DNA of 64,000 nt, taken from positions 62,001 through 126,000 of the forward strand of contig NZ_JAPMIT010000002.1 of assembly GCF_026410545.1 (NCBI RefSeq), in the 5' to 3' direction. The stretch comes from Microbacterium sp. STN6 (GTDB lineage: Bacteria; Actinomycetota; Actinomycetes; Actinomycetales; Microbacteriaceae). A model generated the notes under the pieces. That model saw nothing but the letters and a program-made list of their open reading frames with translations. It was not told where the DNA came from and ran no database searches. Made by a program: the position numbers and the translations under genes. Positions 41,176 through 56,173 of the stretch are shown here, in pieces. Each line of letters begins with the position of its first letter. Position 1 is the first letter of the stretch.

Positions 41176-42182
41176 CGGTTGCGCACGTCTTCCGCCCACC
41201 CGAGAAGGCCGTCGACGTCAACCCGGCCGGCGGCGGTGGCGACCCACCCGGAATAGTGGCCGAAGCACTGGTGCCCGTGCGAGCCGAACACCACGAGTTC
41301 GGTAGCGCTCACGTGATCCCAGAACGGCTCGAAGCGAAGATCGAGCGACTCGCCGAGAATGCGCCACGGCGCCAGCCAGTCCCGCTCGTCGTAGCGCCAG
41401 TCGAGTTGCTCGCTGATCTTGTGAAGCCTGCCGTCGACAAGCACCGCGTTCTCGGTCGAGCCGGTTCCGTCGGTCCACCGGCCGCCGAGCTGCAACCCGA
41501 TCACGGCCCCGTCGCTCACGCCGCTCGCGGCTCCCCAGTTCCAGCGCACCCGGTACGGCCAGCGCCCGCGGCCGTGATCGAGCACGGCCCAGCTCTCGCC
41601 GCGGGGCACGTCGTACTCGGTGTCGCCGACGCGCACGTGCCCGGTCGCGGGTCTCGCGACATCCTTCACCGTGTATTGAAACCGGCGAGGCGACCACGGA
41701 ACGACGACCGCGAGCGCCTCATGCCCCGCAGGCCGGGCAGCCACCACGTCGAGGCTGACCCCCTCGCTCTGCGCACGAAGGCGCGTGCCCGCCTCGGTCT
41801 CCTCGATATCGATCGAGAGCGAGCGGGTCCTTGCGCGAGCGGGCCCGTCGGCAAGGGATGCGGGCAGCGTCGCGCTCGAGCCGAGCGGTGCGACGGCGCC
41901 GCGCTCGATGGTCTCGCCCGTGCGGCGGTCGTGCACCATGACGCCGTGCACGGCGGCGTAGTCGAGCGACGAGACCGTGAGCGAGAGCAGGTGCGTTGGG
42001 GTGGTGACGGCCCAGTACTCCCAGCGCTTGTTCCGGCCCCACGCTGCCCGGCCGCGACCGATCGCCGAGGTGTCGATGAGCGGATGCCGGCTCCAGCCCA
42101 CCGCCGCCGGGTTCAGCCGGCCATCCGCACCGCACAGCGGCACGCGCTCGGTGATCTCGCGTTCGGCCACCATTCGGCTCAT
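41169..42182 (-). CDS. DUF2804 domain-containing protein
   Basis: A 337-residue cytoplasmic protein matching the DUF2804 family, without assigned function as far as I know. It starts with a conserved ITERVPLCGADGRLNPAAVGWSR segment, then KRWEYWAVTTPTHLLSLTVS and a beta-rich body with GRWTDGTGSTENAVLVDGRLHKI. The ATG at 42182 has GGAGGTG upstream and overlaps the GH2 stop (ATGA), so it is coupled to the glycosidase gene. The placement suggests a role in handling a glycoside or its aglycone, but this is inference. Confidence 0.8.
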   Translation of the reverse strand: MSRMVAEREITERVPLCGADGRLNPAAVGWSRHPLIDTSAIGRGRAAWGRNKRWEYWAVTTPTHLLSLTVSSLDYAAVHGVMVHDRRTGETIERGAVAPLGSSATLPASLADGPARARTRSLSIDIEETEAGTRLRAQSEGVSLDVVAARPAGHEALAVVVPWSPRRFQYTVKDVARPATGHVRVGDTEYDVPRGESWAVLDHGRGRWPYRVRWNWGAASGVSDGAVIGLQLGGRWTDGTGSTENAVLVDGRLHKISEQLDWRYDERDWLAPWRILGESLDLRFEPFWDHVSATELVVFGSHGHQCFGHYSGWVATAAGRVDVDGLLGWAEDVRNRW

Positions 42183-44028
42183 CGGGCACCTCCGGTTCTG
42201 GATGCGCTGACGGCCGCCGCATCCCTCGCGCCCGTCACGCGCTGGAACCGCTCGACCAGCTCCCGGTTGACCTGGCGCACCGACTCTGCAGTCAGCTTGA
42301 GCACGGTGCGATCGGCCGTCAGGAGACCGTTGACCTCGTCCTCGACGTCGGAAAGTTGTGTGTACACCACGCCGGTCACGCCGGCGTCGATCGCCGGCAG
42401 TACCTGGTCGCGGTGCAGCTCGACGAACGCCTCGGTCAGGGCGGCGATGGAAGCCAGCCGCCGGTACCCGACCTCGCGGTCGCCGAACTCGTGGCCGGGC
42501 AGCCGCAGACTGTATCCGCCGTACTCCGAGATGACGACGGCGCGCCCGTCCCGCCCCCACGAGCGCCGGGGCCGGATTCGGCGAAAGTAGACGTGCAGGC
42601 TGCGCAGGTCGCCGCCACCCTGGTCGTGCCAGCCGCTTGCGTGGTCGACGAGGCGATCGGGGTCGAGCGAGCGGATGCGACGTGTGGCATCCAGTGCGTC
42701 GAACTGCCCCCAGCCTTCATTGAACGGTACCCACACGACGACGCTCGGCGTGTTGCGCAGCAGCTCGACCGTGGCCGTGAGCTCGGCACGGTACTCGTCG
42801 CGCCCCGCGGCATCCTGTCTGCCGAAGACACGGTGACGCCGGTCGCTCACGCGCACGGGCAGCAGGACAGGGGTCGTGATCACGAGAGGGTTGTACGCGC
42901 GACCGCCGTTCACCATGTCCTGCCACACGAGAATGCCGAGTCGGTCGCAGTGGTAGTACCAGCGCAAGGGCTCGATCTTGATGTGCTTGCGCAGCATGGT
43001 GAAGCCGAGATCCTTCATCGAACGGATGTCGTGCACGAGCGCGTCGTCGGACGGCGCGGTATACAGCCCATCCGGCCAATACCCCTGGTCGAGCACGCCG
43101 ATGTGCAGGTACGGCCGGCCGTTGAGGGTGAGGCGGGGCATGCCGAAAGAGTCGCGCTCCACGGCCACCGACCGCATGCCGACATAGCTCGTGACCGTGT
43201 CGGCGCTGAACGTGACCTCGATGTCGTAGAGGAACGGATGCTCGGGGCTCCACTCGTTCACATCGTCGAGCGCGAGCCGAATGACGGCCCCCGCCCGACC
43301 CGACGCTCGGGCGTGTTCGACACCGTCGGCGCTGAGCACGACGGTTGCCTCGGCACCGCGCGCGTCGCCGTCACCCGCACGAGCGGCGCCGGACCCGCGC
43401 ATCCCACCGGCCATGACGACGATCTCGACGGCCTTGTCGTCGAGGCGAGGGCGGATCTCGAGCCGATCGACGAAGAGTGTCGGTACCGACTCAAGCCAGA
43501 CGGTCTGCCAGATTCCGGACTGAGCCGTGTACCAGATGCCGCCCCTGCGAAGCGATTGCTTGCCCCGGGAGTGGTAGCTGCGGTCGCTCTCGTCGGTGAC
43601 CTCGACGCGCAACAGGTGCGCGGCGCCGTCGCCGAGCGCGTCCGTCACGTCGATCGAGAAGGGAAGATAGCCGCCGGAATGGCCGCCGACCTGCCGCCCG
43701 TCGATGGACACGACGCAGTGCTGGTCGACCGCCCCGAAGTGAAGCAGCACTCGACCGCGATTGAAGTGCGCCGGCAGCTGCACGGTGCGCTCGTACCAGA
43801 GATGCTCGCCCGGCAGGAGCTGCCGATCGACGCCCGAGAGAGCGGCCTCCGGCGAGAACGGCACCAGGATCCGGCCGTCCCACGTCGTGGGCGGCTCGGC
43901 ACCTTTCGTGATGGCGTAGTTCCAGAGGCCGTTGAGGTTCAGGTAGCTGTCGCGAACCAGTTGCGGTCGCGGGTACTCGCCGAGCACGTGCTCAGGGTCG
44001 AGACCGTCTGCCCAGGCGGTCCTGCGGC

Positions 44029-44032
<4 letters not shown>
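42179..44032 (-). CDS. Glycoside hydrolase family 2 enzyme
   Basis: A 617-residue retaining beta-glycosidase with the GH2 layout: N-terminal jelly roll (LNLNGLWNYAI ... GGHSGGYLPFSIDVTDAL), immunoglobulin-like domain, and TIM barrel. The acid/base glutamate is E439 in PFNEGWGQ and the nucleophile E503 in ISEYGGYS. There is no signal peptide, so it acts inside the cell on an imported glycoside. It overlaps both the MFS gene and the DUF2804 gene by 4 nt. It is clearly different from the beta-glucuronidase at 45632; the substrate could be a beta-glucuronide, beta-galactoside or other glycoside. Confidence 0.88.
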
Positions 44033-47413
<3,381 letters not shown>

Positions 47414-47444
47414 CGCGCGACACAGAAACGGCGAAGGAGCCCTC

Positions 47445-48872
47445 ATGACCTCATCCACGATCACGACGCAGGCCGGCGACGGCGTGCAGACGAACGGCAC
47501 GCCGCAGGCGCCCGCATCCGCCCCTGCAGGTGAAAAGCGGGGGAAGCTCGGCCCGCTCAGCATCGTGGGCTACGGCGCGGGCGACGCGGCGAACAACCTC
47601 GCGTTCACGACCGCGACGATGTTCCTGCTCGTGTATTACACGGATGTCGCGGGCATCAGCGCCGCGGCAGCGGGAACCCTGCTGCTCGTCGTGCGCGTCT
47701 TCGACGCGTTCTCCGACGTTTTTGCGGGCCGGATGGTCGACAAGGTCTACCACAAGAGGCTCGGCAAGTTCCGCCCGTTCATCATGTTCGGGTCGCTGCC
47801 GCTTCTTCTGCTGAGCGCCGCGACGTTCTCGGTGCCGCAGATCGGCGAATCCGGAATGCTGCTCTACGCATACATCACGTATGCCGCACTCGGGCTCGCC
47901 TACAGCCTCGTCAACATTCCGTACGGCTCGCTTGCCGGAGCCATGACGCCGAAGGCGGGGGAGCGGGCGAAGCTCGCGAGTTCTCGCACCATCGGCGCCA
48001 TGGTCGTCGGTGCGTTCCTCGGCATCTTCATCGCGCCCCAGATCGTTCCCGGCGCGAACCTGCAGGTCATGTTCACCACCATGACCCTCTGCTTCGCGGT
48101 GATCGGAACGGCCCTCTACCTGTTCACCGCATTCATGACGAAAGAACGCGTGAAGCGCGAGGTTCAGCACGTGAGCATGAAGCAGAGCTTCGCCACGCTG
48201 AAGCACAACAGGCCGCTCCTGCTGCTCTGCATCAGCTCGTTCCTGTTCCTCACCGGCATGCTCGCGTTCAGCACTGTCGAGCTCTTCTACCTGCGCGACG
48301 TGCTGCACGCGCTGCCGCTGTACGCGGTGCTCTCGATCGTGCAGATCGCCCTGACGCTCGGCCTGGCGGCGGTCGTGCCGAAAATCGTGCGCACATTCGG
48401 CAAGAAGAACGCGTACATCGCGGCGGCCGTCATCTGCATTGCGGGAGGCCTCGTGGTCTTCTTCACGCCCGACACCATGGTGCCCGTCGCCGTAGGCGGT
48501 CTGATTCTGACCATGATCGGCATCGTGCTCGTCAACATGCTGGTGTGGGCGCTGGAGGCCGACACGGTGGAGTACGGGGAGTGGAAGACCGGCGTGCGCA
48601 CCGAGGGCATCACCTACGCGCTCTTCTCGTTCACCCGCAAGACGGGCCAGGCGGTCGGCGGCGCGCTCGCCGCGTACGCCATCGCCCTCGGCGGGTACGC
48701 GGCCGGCGCCCCGCACCAGTCTGTGAGCGCCGAGTGGGGAATCCGCGCGGCGGAGGGCCTGATCCCGGCCGTCATGTCGTTGCTCGCCATCGTCGTCATG
48801 CTCATGTACCCGCTCACCGACAAACGCCACGCCGACATCGTCGCCGAGATCGCGGCCCGCAAATCCCTCTGA
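47445..48872 (+). CDS. Glycoside-pentoside-hexuronide (GPH) family cation symporter
   Basis: A 475-residue secondary transporter with about twelve membrane segments and the GPH (MelB/UidB-like) features: a first segment with [40 protein letters not shown] in parts near residue 90, and [21 protein letters not shown] near residue 375. The ATG at 47445 has AAGGAG upstream. Located directly after uidA and before manD, it most likely imports glucuronides, as UidB does in E. coli. Confidence 0.9.
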   Translation: MTSSTITTQAGDGVQTNGTPQAPASAPAGEKRGKLGPLSIVGYGAGDAANNLAFTTATMFLLVYYTDVAGISAAAAGTLLLVVRVFDAFSDVFAGRMVDKVYHKRLGKFRPFIMFGSLPLLLLSAATFSVPQIGESGMLLYAYITYAALGLAYSLVNIPYGSLAGAMTPKAGERAKLASSRTIGAMVVGAFLGIFIAPQIVPGANLQVMFTTMTLCFAVIGTALYLFTAFMTKERVKREVQHVSMKQSFATLKHNRPLLLLCISSFLFLTGMLAFSTVELFYLRDVLHALPLYAVLSIVQIALTLGLAAVVPKIVRTFGKKNAYIAAAVICIAGGLVVFFTPDTMVPVAVGGLILTMIGIVLVNMLVWALEADTVEYGEWKTGVRTEGITYALFSFTRKTGQAVGGALAAYAIALGGYAAGAPHQSVSAEWGIRAAEGLIPAVMSLLAIVVMLMYPLTDKRHADIVAEIAARKSL

Positions 48873-48904
48873 CCCTTCACGCACACAGACACAGGAGCAC
48901 GCCC

Positions 48905-50155
48905 ATGCGCATCGCCAACGTCGAGGTACTCGTCTCGAGCCCAGGCCGCAACTTCGTCACCCTGCGCATCACCACCGACGACGGCGTCGTCGGGCTCGGC
49001 GATGCCACGCTCAACGGGCGCGAGCTCGCGGCCGCCGCCTACCTCACCGAGCACGTCGCACCGCTGCTGATCGGCCGTGACGCGCACCAGATCGAGGACA
49101 CGTGGCAGTACCTCTACCGCGGCGCGTATTGGCGTCGCGGTCCCGTGACCATGGCGTCGATCGCCGCCGTCGACACCGCGCTGTGGGACATCAAGGCGAA
49201 GGTCGCCGGCCTGCCCCTGTACCAGCTGCTCGGCGGTAAGAGCCGCTCCGGACTGCTCGTCTACGGCCACGCCTCCGGCGCCGAACTGCCCGAGCTGTTC
49301 GACTCGATCCACGAGCACCTCGACGAGGGCTACCGTGCCGTTCGCGTGCAGACCGGCATCCCGGGCCTGCCGTCGGTCTACGGGGTCGCCTCGAGCCGCA
49401 ATGCGAGCGCAGGAGCGGATGCCGGCAGCGACACCCGCTACGATTACGAGCCGGCCAGGCGCAACGCGATCCCCGTCGAAGAGACCTGGGACACACGTGC
49501 CTACCTGCGGCACGCGCCGACGGTGTTCGACGCCGTGCGCAACGAGTTCGGGCCGGAACTGCCTCTGCTCCACGACGCGCACCACCGCCTCACGCCCATT
49601 CAGGCCGCCAAGCTCGGCAAGTCCCTCGAGCCATACGACCTGTTCTGGCTCGAAGACGTCACGCCGGCCGAGAACCAGGATGCGCTGCGCCGGGTGCGCG
49701 AACACACCACGACGCCGCTGGCCATCGGCGAGGTCTTCAACACCATCTGGGACTACAAGCAGCTCTTCGAGGAGCAGCTCATCGACTACGTGCGCTCGCC
49801 CGTCACCCACGCCGGCGGCATTACGGCGCTGCGCCGCATCTTCGACTACGCGGCCGTGTACCAGATCAAGTCCGGCGTGCACGGGCCGACAGACGTCTCT
49901 CCGGTGGGCCTTGCGGCGGCGATCCACCTGGGCATCGCGATCCCCAACTTCGGCATCCAGGAGTACATGCAGCACAGCCCGGTGACGCACGAGGTGTTCG
50001 AGACGACGTACACGTTCAGCGATGGAATGCTCGCGCCGAGCGAGGCGCCCGGCCTCGGCGTCGACTACAACGACGAGGCGGCGAGCGCGTTCGCGTACGC
50101 CGGCGCGTACCTGCCCGTGAACCGTCTTCTCGACGGTTCGATGCACGACTGGTGA
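48905..50155 (+). CDS. manD: Mannonate dehydratase, enolase superfamily (ManD/RspA)
   Basis: Dehydrates D-mannonate to 2-keto-3-deoxygluconate. The 416-residue protein is a mandelate racemase-type member of the enolase superfamily; the three metal ligands are D224, E250 and E276, each 26 residues apart as in ManD, with H226 (HDAHHRL) as in the ManD active site. The long Tyr/Arg-containing loop [14 protein letters not shown] and the C-terminal [10 protein letters not shown] also fit. It replaces the unrelated UxuA enzyme in this pathway. CAGGAGCAC precedes the ATG. It follows the symporter by 32 nt in the uidA operon. Confidence 0.88.
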   Translation: MRIANVEVLVSSPGRNFVTLRITTDDGVVGLGDATLNGRELAAAAYLTEHVAPLLIGRDAHQIEDTWQYLYRGAYWRRGPVTMASIAAVDTALWDIKAKVAGLPLYQLLGGKSRSGLLVYGHASGAELPELFDSIHEHLDEGYRAVRVQTGIPGLPSVYGVASSRNASAGADAGSDTRYDYEPARRNAIPVEETWDTRAYLRHAPTVFDAVRNEFGPELPLLHDAHHRLTPIQAAKLGKSLEPYDLFWLEDVTPAENQDALRRVREHTTTPLAIGEVFNTIWDYKQLFEEQLIDYVRSPVTHAGGITALRRIFDYAAVYQIKSGVHGPTDVSPVGLAAAIHLGIAIPNFGIQEYMQHSPVTHEVFETTYTFSDGMLAPSEAPGLGVDYNDEAASAFAYAGAYLPVNRLLDGSMHDW

Positions 50156-50175
50156 TGGCCGTGCCTGCGAGCGTC

Positions 50176-50191
50176 CGGCAGCCGATTGCCG
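50176..50191 (+). promoter_or_regulatory. LacI-type operator 6 (gntK)
   Basis: CGGCAGCCGATTGCCG, in the 47-nt gap between manD and the gluconokinase start and next to its ribosome-binding site GAGGAGG. It fits the consensus less well than operators 1 and 5. Confidence 0.5.
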
Positions 50192-50202
50192 AGGAGGCTT
50201 CC

Positions 50203-50787
50203 ATGGTGCATCCGGTAGATTCTTCGAACATGGCCAGCAACGCACCCGTCGATGCCCAACACCCGCTCGTCGTCGTGATGGGGGTCTCGGGTTCGGGCAA
50301 GAGCACGGTGGGTGCCCAGGTCGCCGACGAGTTCGGCGTGCCGTTCGTCGACGGCGATTCGCTGCATCCCGAGGTGAACGTGCAGAAGATGGCCGCCGGT
50401 CATCCGCTTGACGACGCCGACCGCTGGCCCTGGCTCAAAGCCATTGGAGCGGCAATGGCGGATGCGCGCGACACCGGCCTCGTCGTCGCCTGTTCGGCGC
50501 TCAAGCGCTCGTACCGCGACGCGATCCGCGAGAAGGCCCCCGCAGCGCTGTTTCTGCTGCTCGACGGCACTCGTGAGGTGCTGAACGCTCGCATGCAGGC
50601 CCGCGTCGGCCACTTCATGCCGGCGAGCCTGCTCGACTCGCAGCTCGCCACGCTCGAGCGTCTCGGCTCCGACGAGCTCGGCGTCGTGGTGGACGTGGAT
50701 GCAAGCGTGCCCGATGTGGTCGCCACCGCCGTCTCGGATATCCGCGACCTCATGCCCGACCCCGAGGAGCGCCGCCGCCAGCACTGA
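50203..50787 (+). CDS. gntK: Gluconokinase
   Basis: Phosphorylates gluconate to 6-phosphogluconate, which gnd (24679) can decarboxylate. The 194-residue P-loop kinase has MGVSGSGKSTVGAQVADEFG, FVDGDSLHP, MAAGHPLDDADRWPWL and CSALKRSYRD, all GntK hallmarks. The ATG at 50203 is chosen for GAGGAGG 5 nt upstream; a GTG at 50152 and an ATG at 50155 overlap the manD stop but would place an operator within the gene. It could in principle act on another sugar acid in this setting, but the motifs are those of gluconate kinases, not KDG kinases. Confidence 0.9.
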   Translation: MVHPVDSSNMASNAPVDAQHPLVVVMGVSGSGKSTVGAQVADEFGVPFVDGDSLHPEVNVQKMAAGHPLDDADRWPWLKAIGAAMADARDTGLVVACSALKRSYRDAIREKAPAALFLLLDGTREVLNARMQARVGHFMPASLLDSQLATLERLGSDELGVVVDVDASVPDVVATAVSDIRDLMPDPEERRRQH

Positions 50788-50811
50788 GCGGCACCCTCCT
50801 TGGCCGGACCC

Positions 50812-50870
50812 GATACGACATCGCGGGAGCCGTCGTATCTGGTCCCGGGATCACCCTTTGGGTCCCGGGA
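50812..50870. terminator. Inverted and direct repeats between convergent genes
   Basis: GATACGAC (50812-50819) pairs with GTCGTATC (50832-50839); next to it GGTCCCGGGA occurs twice (50841-50850, 50861-50870) as a direct repeat with a palindromic core. The gluconokinase and the leftward GntR gene end on either side. Confidence 0.55.
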
Positions 50871-50891
50871 ACGCCTATCCCATTTCCCGTC

Positions 50892-51647
50892 TCAGCGGGC
50901 GGTGCCCTGCTCCCAGATGGAGCTCATCTCGTCGAACGCCCGCGTCATGATGGCCAGCATCGCGCTGCTCGCCTCGTCGCCCTTGCCGCGCTGGATCGCG
51001 CTGGCGACGTCGACGTGCAGCTGCAGCGCCTCGCTGTGCGGATGGCTCGGCATCAGGCCGTAGTGTGTGCGGCCGGACAGCACCTCGCTCACGAGCGTGT
51101 TCAGCTTGGCGAACATCTCGTTGCCACTGGCGGCGAGTACGAGCCGATGGAACTCGATGTCCAGCCGCAGGAACTCCTCCTGATGGCCCTCCTGCCCGGC
51201 GGCCCACAGCTTGCCGGCGAGGCCCATGAGCTCGCTCGCGCTGGCGAGCGGTGCACGAAGGGCGGCCAACCGCGCCGCCTCCGGCTCGATCGCCGAGCGC
51301 AGCTCGGTGAGGGAGCGCAGCTGCGCGATGCGGCCGGGGGAGGCGAGCCGCCAGCGGATGACCTGCGGGTCGTAGAGATTCCAGTCTGACGACGGCAGGA
51401 TCTGCACGCCGACGCGGCGCCTCGACGAGACCATGCCCATGGAGGCGAGCACGCGAAGGGCCTCGCGGATGACGGAACGGGAGACGCCGTAGCGCTCCTC
51501 GAGCTCGTCGATGCGCAGCACGAGTCCGGCCGCCATCTCGCCGCTGGAGATCGCGACCCCCAGCTGGCCAACCACGCGCGCGTGCAGACCCGTCACGGTG
51601 GTGCCCGCCGTGGTGATGGCGTCTTTGTCCGGGTCCTCGTCGCTCAC
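50892..51647 (-). CDS. FadR/FCD-type GntR family regulator
   Basis: A 251-residue regulator. The winged helix runs from about residue 20 (HARVVGQLGVAISSGEMAAG, RYGVSRSVIREALRVLASMGMV), and from about residue 95 the all-helical FCD effector domain follows, with the metal-ligand pattern D...H...H (DIEFHRLVLAASGN, HVDVASAI). FCD regulators usually bind sugar acids. The GTG start faces the divergent binding-protein gene of a sugar ABC importer and galactonate dehydratase, so control of that operon with a galactonate-like effector is likely. The 138-nt spacer holds a direct repeat GGTTGAA but no clear palindrome. Confidence 0.85.
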   Translation of the reverse strand: MSDEDPDKDAITTAGTTVTGLHARVVGQLGVAISSGEMAAGLVLRIDELEERYGVSRSVIREALRVLASMGMVSSRRRVGVQILPSSDWNLYDPQVIRWRLASPGRIAQLRSLTELRSAIEPEAARLAALRAPLASASELMGLAGKLWAAGQEGHQEEFLRLDIEFHRLVLAASGNEMFAKLNTLVSEVLSGRTHYGLMPSHPHSEALQLHVDVASAIQRGKGDEASSAMLAIMTRAFDEMSSIWEQGTAR

Positions 51648-51662
51648 GCGTCAAATCATATC

Positions 51663-51707
51663 GGTTGAAGCAAAGGGTTGAATAAGTCTGCTTTTTCATG
51701 CTACTTT
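51663..51707 (+). promoter_or_regulatory. Promoter and direct repeat before the sugar ABC operon
   Basis: GGTTGAA occurs at 51663-51669 and 51676-51682. The second copy overlaps the -35 box TTGAAT (51678-51683); the -10 box TACTTT (51702-51707) follows after 18 nt. The repeat could be the binding site of the divergent GntR regulator. Confidence 0.5.
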
Positions 51708-51785
51708 CCCAGCAAAGAGGAGACGCATGACGTGCGCCGTGCCGAACACGGGATACGCATGTCAGACGGAGACAACGGAGTTGAC

Positions 51786-53081
<1,296 letters not shown>

Positions 53082-53087
53082 CGGATG

Positions 53088-53122
53088 GCCGTGGGGCGGG
53101 CGCTCGGCGCCCGCCCCACGGC
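53088..53122 (+). terminator. Perfect 16-bp intercistronic hairpin
   Basis: Positions 53088-53103 pair with 53107-53122 around a TCG loop, almost all G-C. It lies 6 nt after the binding-protein stop and 44 nt before the permease gene, and probably lowers permease expression relative to the binding protein or protects the upstream mRNA. Confidence 0.75.
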
Positions 53123-53166
53123 GGCCCGCCCCGCGCATCCGCTGACCCGCACTCGGAGGTGACTCG

Positions 53167-54090
53167 ATGACCGTCACGGTCTCGAAACCGAACACGGCAT
53201 GGACGTCGTATTCGGATTGGGCGAACCGCCACCGCAAGTGGCTGTTCGCGGCGCCCGCGATGATCATCGTGGGACTGCTCATCATCATTCCCCTGGCATG
53301 GACGCTCTATTTGAGCGCGACCGATGCCGAGGGGTCGGTGCGAGCCGACCACGACTTCGTCGGCCTCGCCAACTACCTTCAGGTGCTCACCGACACGACC
53401 CGGTTCTGGCCGGCGGTGGGTCGCACCTTCTACTTCACCATCGGCGCGCTCGTGCTTGAGCTCGTGTTCGGCATGTGCATCGCGCTTCTGCTGTGGCGGC
53501 CGTTCAGGGGCGAGCGCTGGGTGCGCGTGGCGATCCTGCTGCCTCTCGTGGCGACGCCTGTGGCGGTCGGCATGATGTGGCGGCTCATCTTCGACCCGAA
53601 CATCGGCTTCGCCAACCAGCTGCTCGGTTACGTGGGGATCCCGCCGCAGCCGTGGCTCTCGGGCGAGGCGACGGCGCTGCCCACGCTCATCTTCGTCGAC
53701 GTCTGGCAGTGGACGCCCATGGTCGTGCTCATTCTGCTTGCCGGCCTCACCTCGCTCTCCGACGAGCCGGACGAGGCGGCTCGCATCGACGGGGCGAGCA
53801 ACTGGCAGCGGTTCTGGTACGTCACCCTGCCGCTGCTGCGCTCGACCGTGATCGTGGCGATCCTGCTGCGCTCGATCGACGCACTGAAGACGTTCGACAT
53901 TCTCTACGCCACCAAGGGCAAGGGCGGCGGCTCGTTCCACGAGGTCGAGACGCTCAACGTGTACGCGTACGGGCTCAGCTTCGACTACAACGACTACGGC
54001 GTCGCCTCTGCGGTGCTCATCATCTTCTTCCTCCTCATCATCGCGATGATGTGGCTCGTCACGTACCGCAGGAAGGGCAAAGAGCAATGA
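53167..54090 (+). CDS. Carbohydrate ABC transporter permease (MalF-like)
   Basis: A 307-residue membrane permease of the MalF/UgpA type with six membrane segments and the coupling loop DEAARIDGASNWQRFWYVTLPLLRSTV near residue 200. The N-terminus has FAAPAMIIVGLLIIIPLAWTLYLS in pieces, the usual first helix. It overlaps the second permease by 4 nt. The operon contains no ATPase gene, so a shared MsiK-type ATPase coded elsewhere is expected, as is common for actinobacterial sugar importers. Confidence 0.9.
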   Translation: MTVTVSKPNTAWTSYSDWANRHRKWLFAAPAMIIVGLLIIIPLAWTLYLSATDAEGSVRADHDFVGLANYLQVLTDTTRFWPAVGRTFYFTIGALVLELVFGMCIALLLWRPFRGERWVRVAILLPLVATPVAVGMMWRLIFDPNIGFANQLLGYVGIPPQPWLSGEATALPTLIFVDVWQWTPMVVLILLAGLTSLSDEPDEAARIDGASNWQRFWYVTLPLLRSTVIVAILLRSIDALKTFDILYATKGKGGGSFHEVETLNVYAYGLSFDYNDYGVASAVLIIFFLLIIAMMWLVTYRRKGKEQ

Positions 54091-54965
54091 CGTCCTTGGC
54101 CACCGGGGCAGAGACTCGCAATTTGGGCAGCCCACCGCCGACCCCCAGGCGTCGCCGCCGACGCGGCTACAGCACGTTCCGCGCCGTGGCGCTCGCCGTG
54201 ATCGTGATCGTGTTCGTCGCGCCGCTTCTCTGGATGCTGCTGTCGTCGTTCAAGACGAACGTCGATATCTACGACGCGGCGAAGACGTTCACGTTCTCAC
54301 CCACGCTGTCGAACTACGGAAACGTGCTCGGGCGCGACAACTACTTCAGCTTCGTATTCAACAGCTTCTGGGTGGCGTTCTGCTCCACGGGGCTGTCGCT
54401 GATCATCGGCGTGCCGGCGGCGTACTCGATGAGTCGCTTCGTCATGCACCGCTCGGCCATGGTGGTGCTGCTCGCCCGCATCATCCCCGGCGTCAGCCTG
54501 CTCGTGCCCTGGTACTTCATCTTCGCGAACCTGCGGCTCGTCGGCGGCTTCTCGGTGCTGATCATCTCGCACATCTTCGTGGCGCTGCCGCTGATCGTCT
54601 ACATCATGATGTCGTTCTTCGACTCGCTGCCGACCGAGCTGGAGGAGTCGGCCCAGGTCGACGGGCTCACGCCCATCGGGGCGTTCACGAGGATCACGCT
54701 TCCGCTGTCGGTGCCGGGCATCGCGACATCCGGAATTCTCGCGTTCATCTTCTCGTGGAACAACTTCATGTTCGCGCTCGTGCTGTCGGGGGCGGATACC
54801 AAGACGCTGCCGGTGGCGATCTTCAACTTCGTCTCGTACGCGAGCATCGACTGGGGCGGCCTCATGGCGGCGGCCGTGATCGTGACGGTTCCCATCATGG
54901 TCATCGCCCTTTTCACGCAGAAATACATCGTCTCGGGTCTCACCGCAGGCGCGACGAAGGGCTGA
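54087..54965 (+). CDS. Carbohydrate ABC transporter permease (MalG-like)
   Basis: A 292-residue permease with six membrane segments. The coupling loop is EESAQVDGLTPIGAFTRITLPLSVPG near residue 190, followed by SWNNFMFALVLS and the C-terminal FTQKYIVSGLTAGATKG that MalG proteins share. The ATG at 54087 overlaps the MalF-like stop; a basic N-terminal stretch (PRRRRRR) precedes the first helix. It forms a heterodimer with the preceding permease. Confidence 0.9.
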   Translation: MTSLATGAETRNLGSPPPTPRRRRRRGYSTFRAVALAVIVIVFVAPLLWMLLSSFKTNVDIYDAAKTFTFSPTLSNYGNVLGRDNYFSFVFNSFWVAFCSTGLSLIIGVPAAYSMSRFVMHRSAMVVLLARIIPGVSLLVPWYFIFANLRLVGGFSVLIISHIFVALPLIVYIMMSFFDSLPTELEESAQVDGLTPIGAFTRITLPLSVPGIATSGILAFIFSWNNFMFALVLSGADTKTLPVAIFNFVSYASIDWGGLMAAAVIVTVPIMVIALFTQKYIVSGLTAGATKG

Positions 54966-54973
54966 GCCACACT

Positions 54974-56173
54974 ATGAGCACCACTGCCGCCGTTCGGCCG
55001 CTCGCGACGAACGGGGAACCGCTCGGTCTTCGCATCGCCCGTGTCGAGACCTTCCTCGTTCCGCCGCGCTGGCTCTTCGTTCGCATCGAGACGGAAGACG
55101 GCATCGTTGGCTGGGGCGAGGCGTCGCTCGAGGGGTTCAGCGAGTCGGTTCGCACCGCGATCACGCAGTTCGCCGAGTACCTGGTGGGGCGCGATCCGCT
55201 GACCATCGAAGACCACTGGCAGGTTCTGACCAAGGGCGGCTTCTACCGCGGCGGCCCCATTCTCTCCAGCGCCGTCTCCGGTATCGACCAGGCGCTGTGG
55301 GATATCGCCGGCCGTGCGCTCGACGTGCCGGTGCACCAGCTGCTCGGCGGTGCTGTTCGCGAGCGCATCCGGGCATACGGCTGGGTGGGCGGTGACGAGC
55401 CGGCCGAGGTCGCCGACGCCATCAGGGCGCAGCTCGACGTGGGGCTGACGGCGGTGAAGATGAACGCGAGCGGCAAGATGTCTCGCGTGGCGACGGTCGC
55501 CGAGATCGACGGCATCGTCGAGCGCGTCGCCGCCGCCCGCGAGGTTCTGGGGCCCGAGCGCGACATCGCCGTCGACTTCCATGGCAGGCTGACGCTCGCC
55601 AACGCGCGCCGGGTGGCCCCGCTGCTCGAGGGGCTGCGACCGTTCTTCCTCGAGGAGCCGGTCGTGCCAGAGAACTCGCACATCATCGGCGAGCTGGCCC
55701 GGCTCACCTCCATCCCCATCGCCACGGGCGAGCGCCTCTACAACCGTCAGGAGTTCCTGCCGGTGCTGCAGGCCGGCATCTCGATCGCGCAGCCGGACCT
55801 CTCGCACGCGGGCGGTATCTCCGAGGTGCGCCGCATCGCCTCGCTCGCCGAGGTCTTCGACGTGCAGTTGGCCCCGCACTGCCCCCTCGGCCCGCTCGCG
55901 CTCGCCGCGTGCCTGCAGGTGGGCTTCGCCACCCCGAACTACCTCATTCAGGAGCAGAGCATCGGCATCCACTACAACAAGGGCGCCGAGGTGCTCGACT
56001 ACGTGCTCGACAAGTCGCCGCTGAAGTTCGTCGACGGGTCCATCGAGCGACTCACCGGCCCTGGCCTCGGCATCGAGATCGACGAGCAGGCGGTGCGCAC
56101 GGCCGACAAGGCAGGGCATTCCTGGCGAACGCCGCTGTGGCGCTACGCAGACGGGTCGGTGGCGGAGTGGTGA
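54974..56173 (+). CDS. dgoD: D-galactonate dehydratase
   Basis: Dehydrates D-galactonate to 2-keto-3-deoxygalactonate. The 399-residue enolase-superfamily enzyme has metal ligands D201, E227 and E253 at 26-residue spacing, H203 in DFHGR and H302 in APHCPLG, which match the two active-site histidines of DgoD. The N-terminal GWGEASLEGFSE and KGGFYRGGP segments also fit this family. The ATG at 54974 lies 8 nt after the permease stop. Specificity for galactonate rather than a related acid (gluconate, altronate) rests on family resemblance. The next gene, overlapping, is an aldolase for the product after phosphorylation. Confidence 0.85.
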   Translation: MSTTAAVRPLATNGEPLGLRIARVETFLVPPRWLFVRIETEDGIVGWGEASLEGFSESVRTAITQFAEYLVGRDPLTIEDHWQVLTKGGFYRGGPILSSAVSGIDQALWDIAGRALDVPVHQLLGGAVRERIRAYGWVGGDEPAEVADAIRAQLDVGLTAVKMNASGKMSRVATVAEIDGIVERVAAAREVLGPERDIAVDFHGRLTLANARRVAPLLEGLRPFFLEEPVVPENSHIIGELARLTSIPIATGERLYNRQEFLPVLQAGISIAQPDLSHAGGISEVRRIASLAEVFDVQLAPHCPLGPLALAACLQVGFATPNYLIQEQSIGIHYNKGAEVLDYVLDKSPLKFVDGSIERLTGPGLGIEIDEQAVRTADKAGHSWRTPLWRYADGSVAEW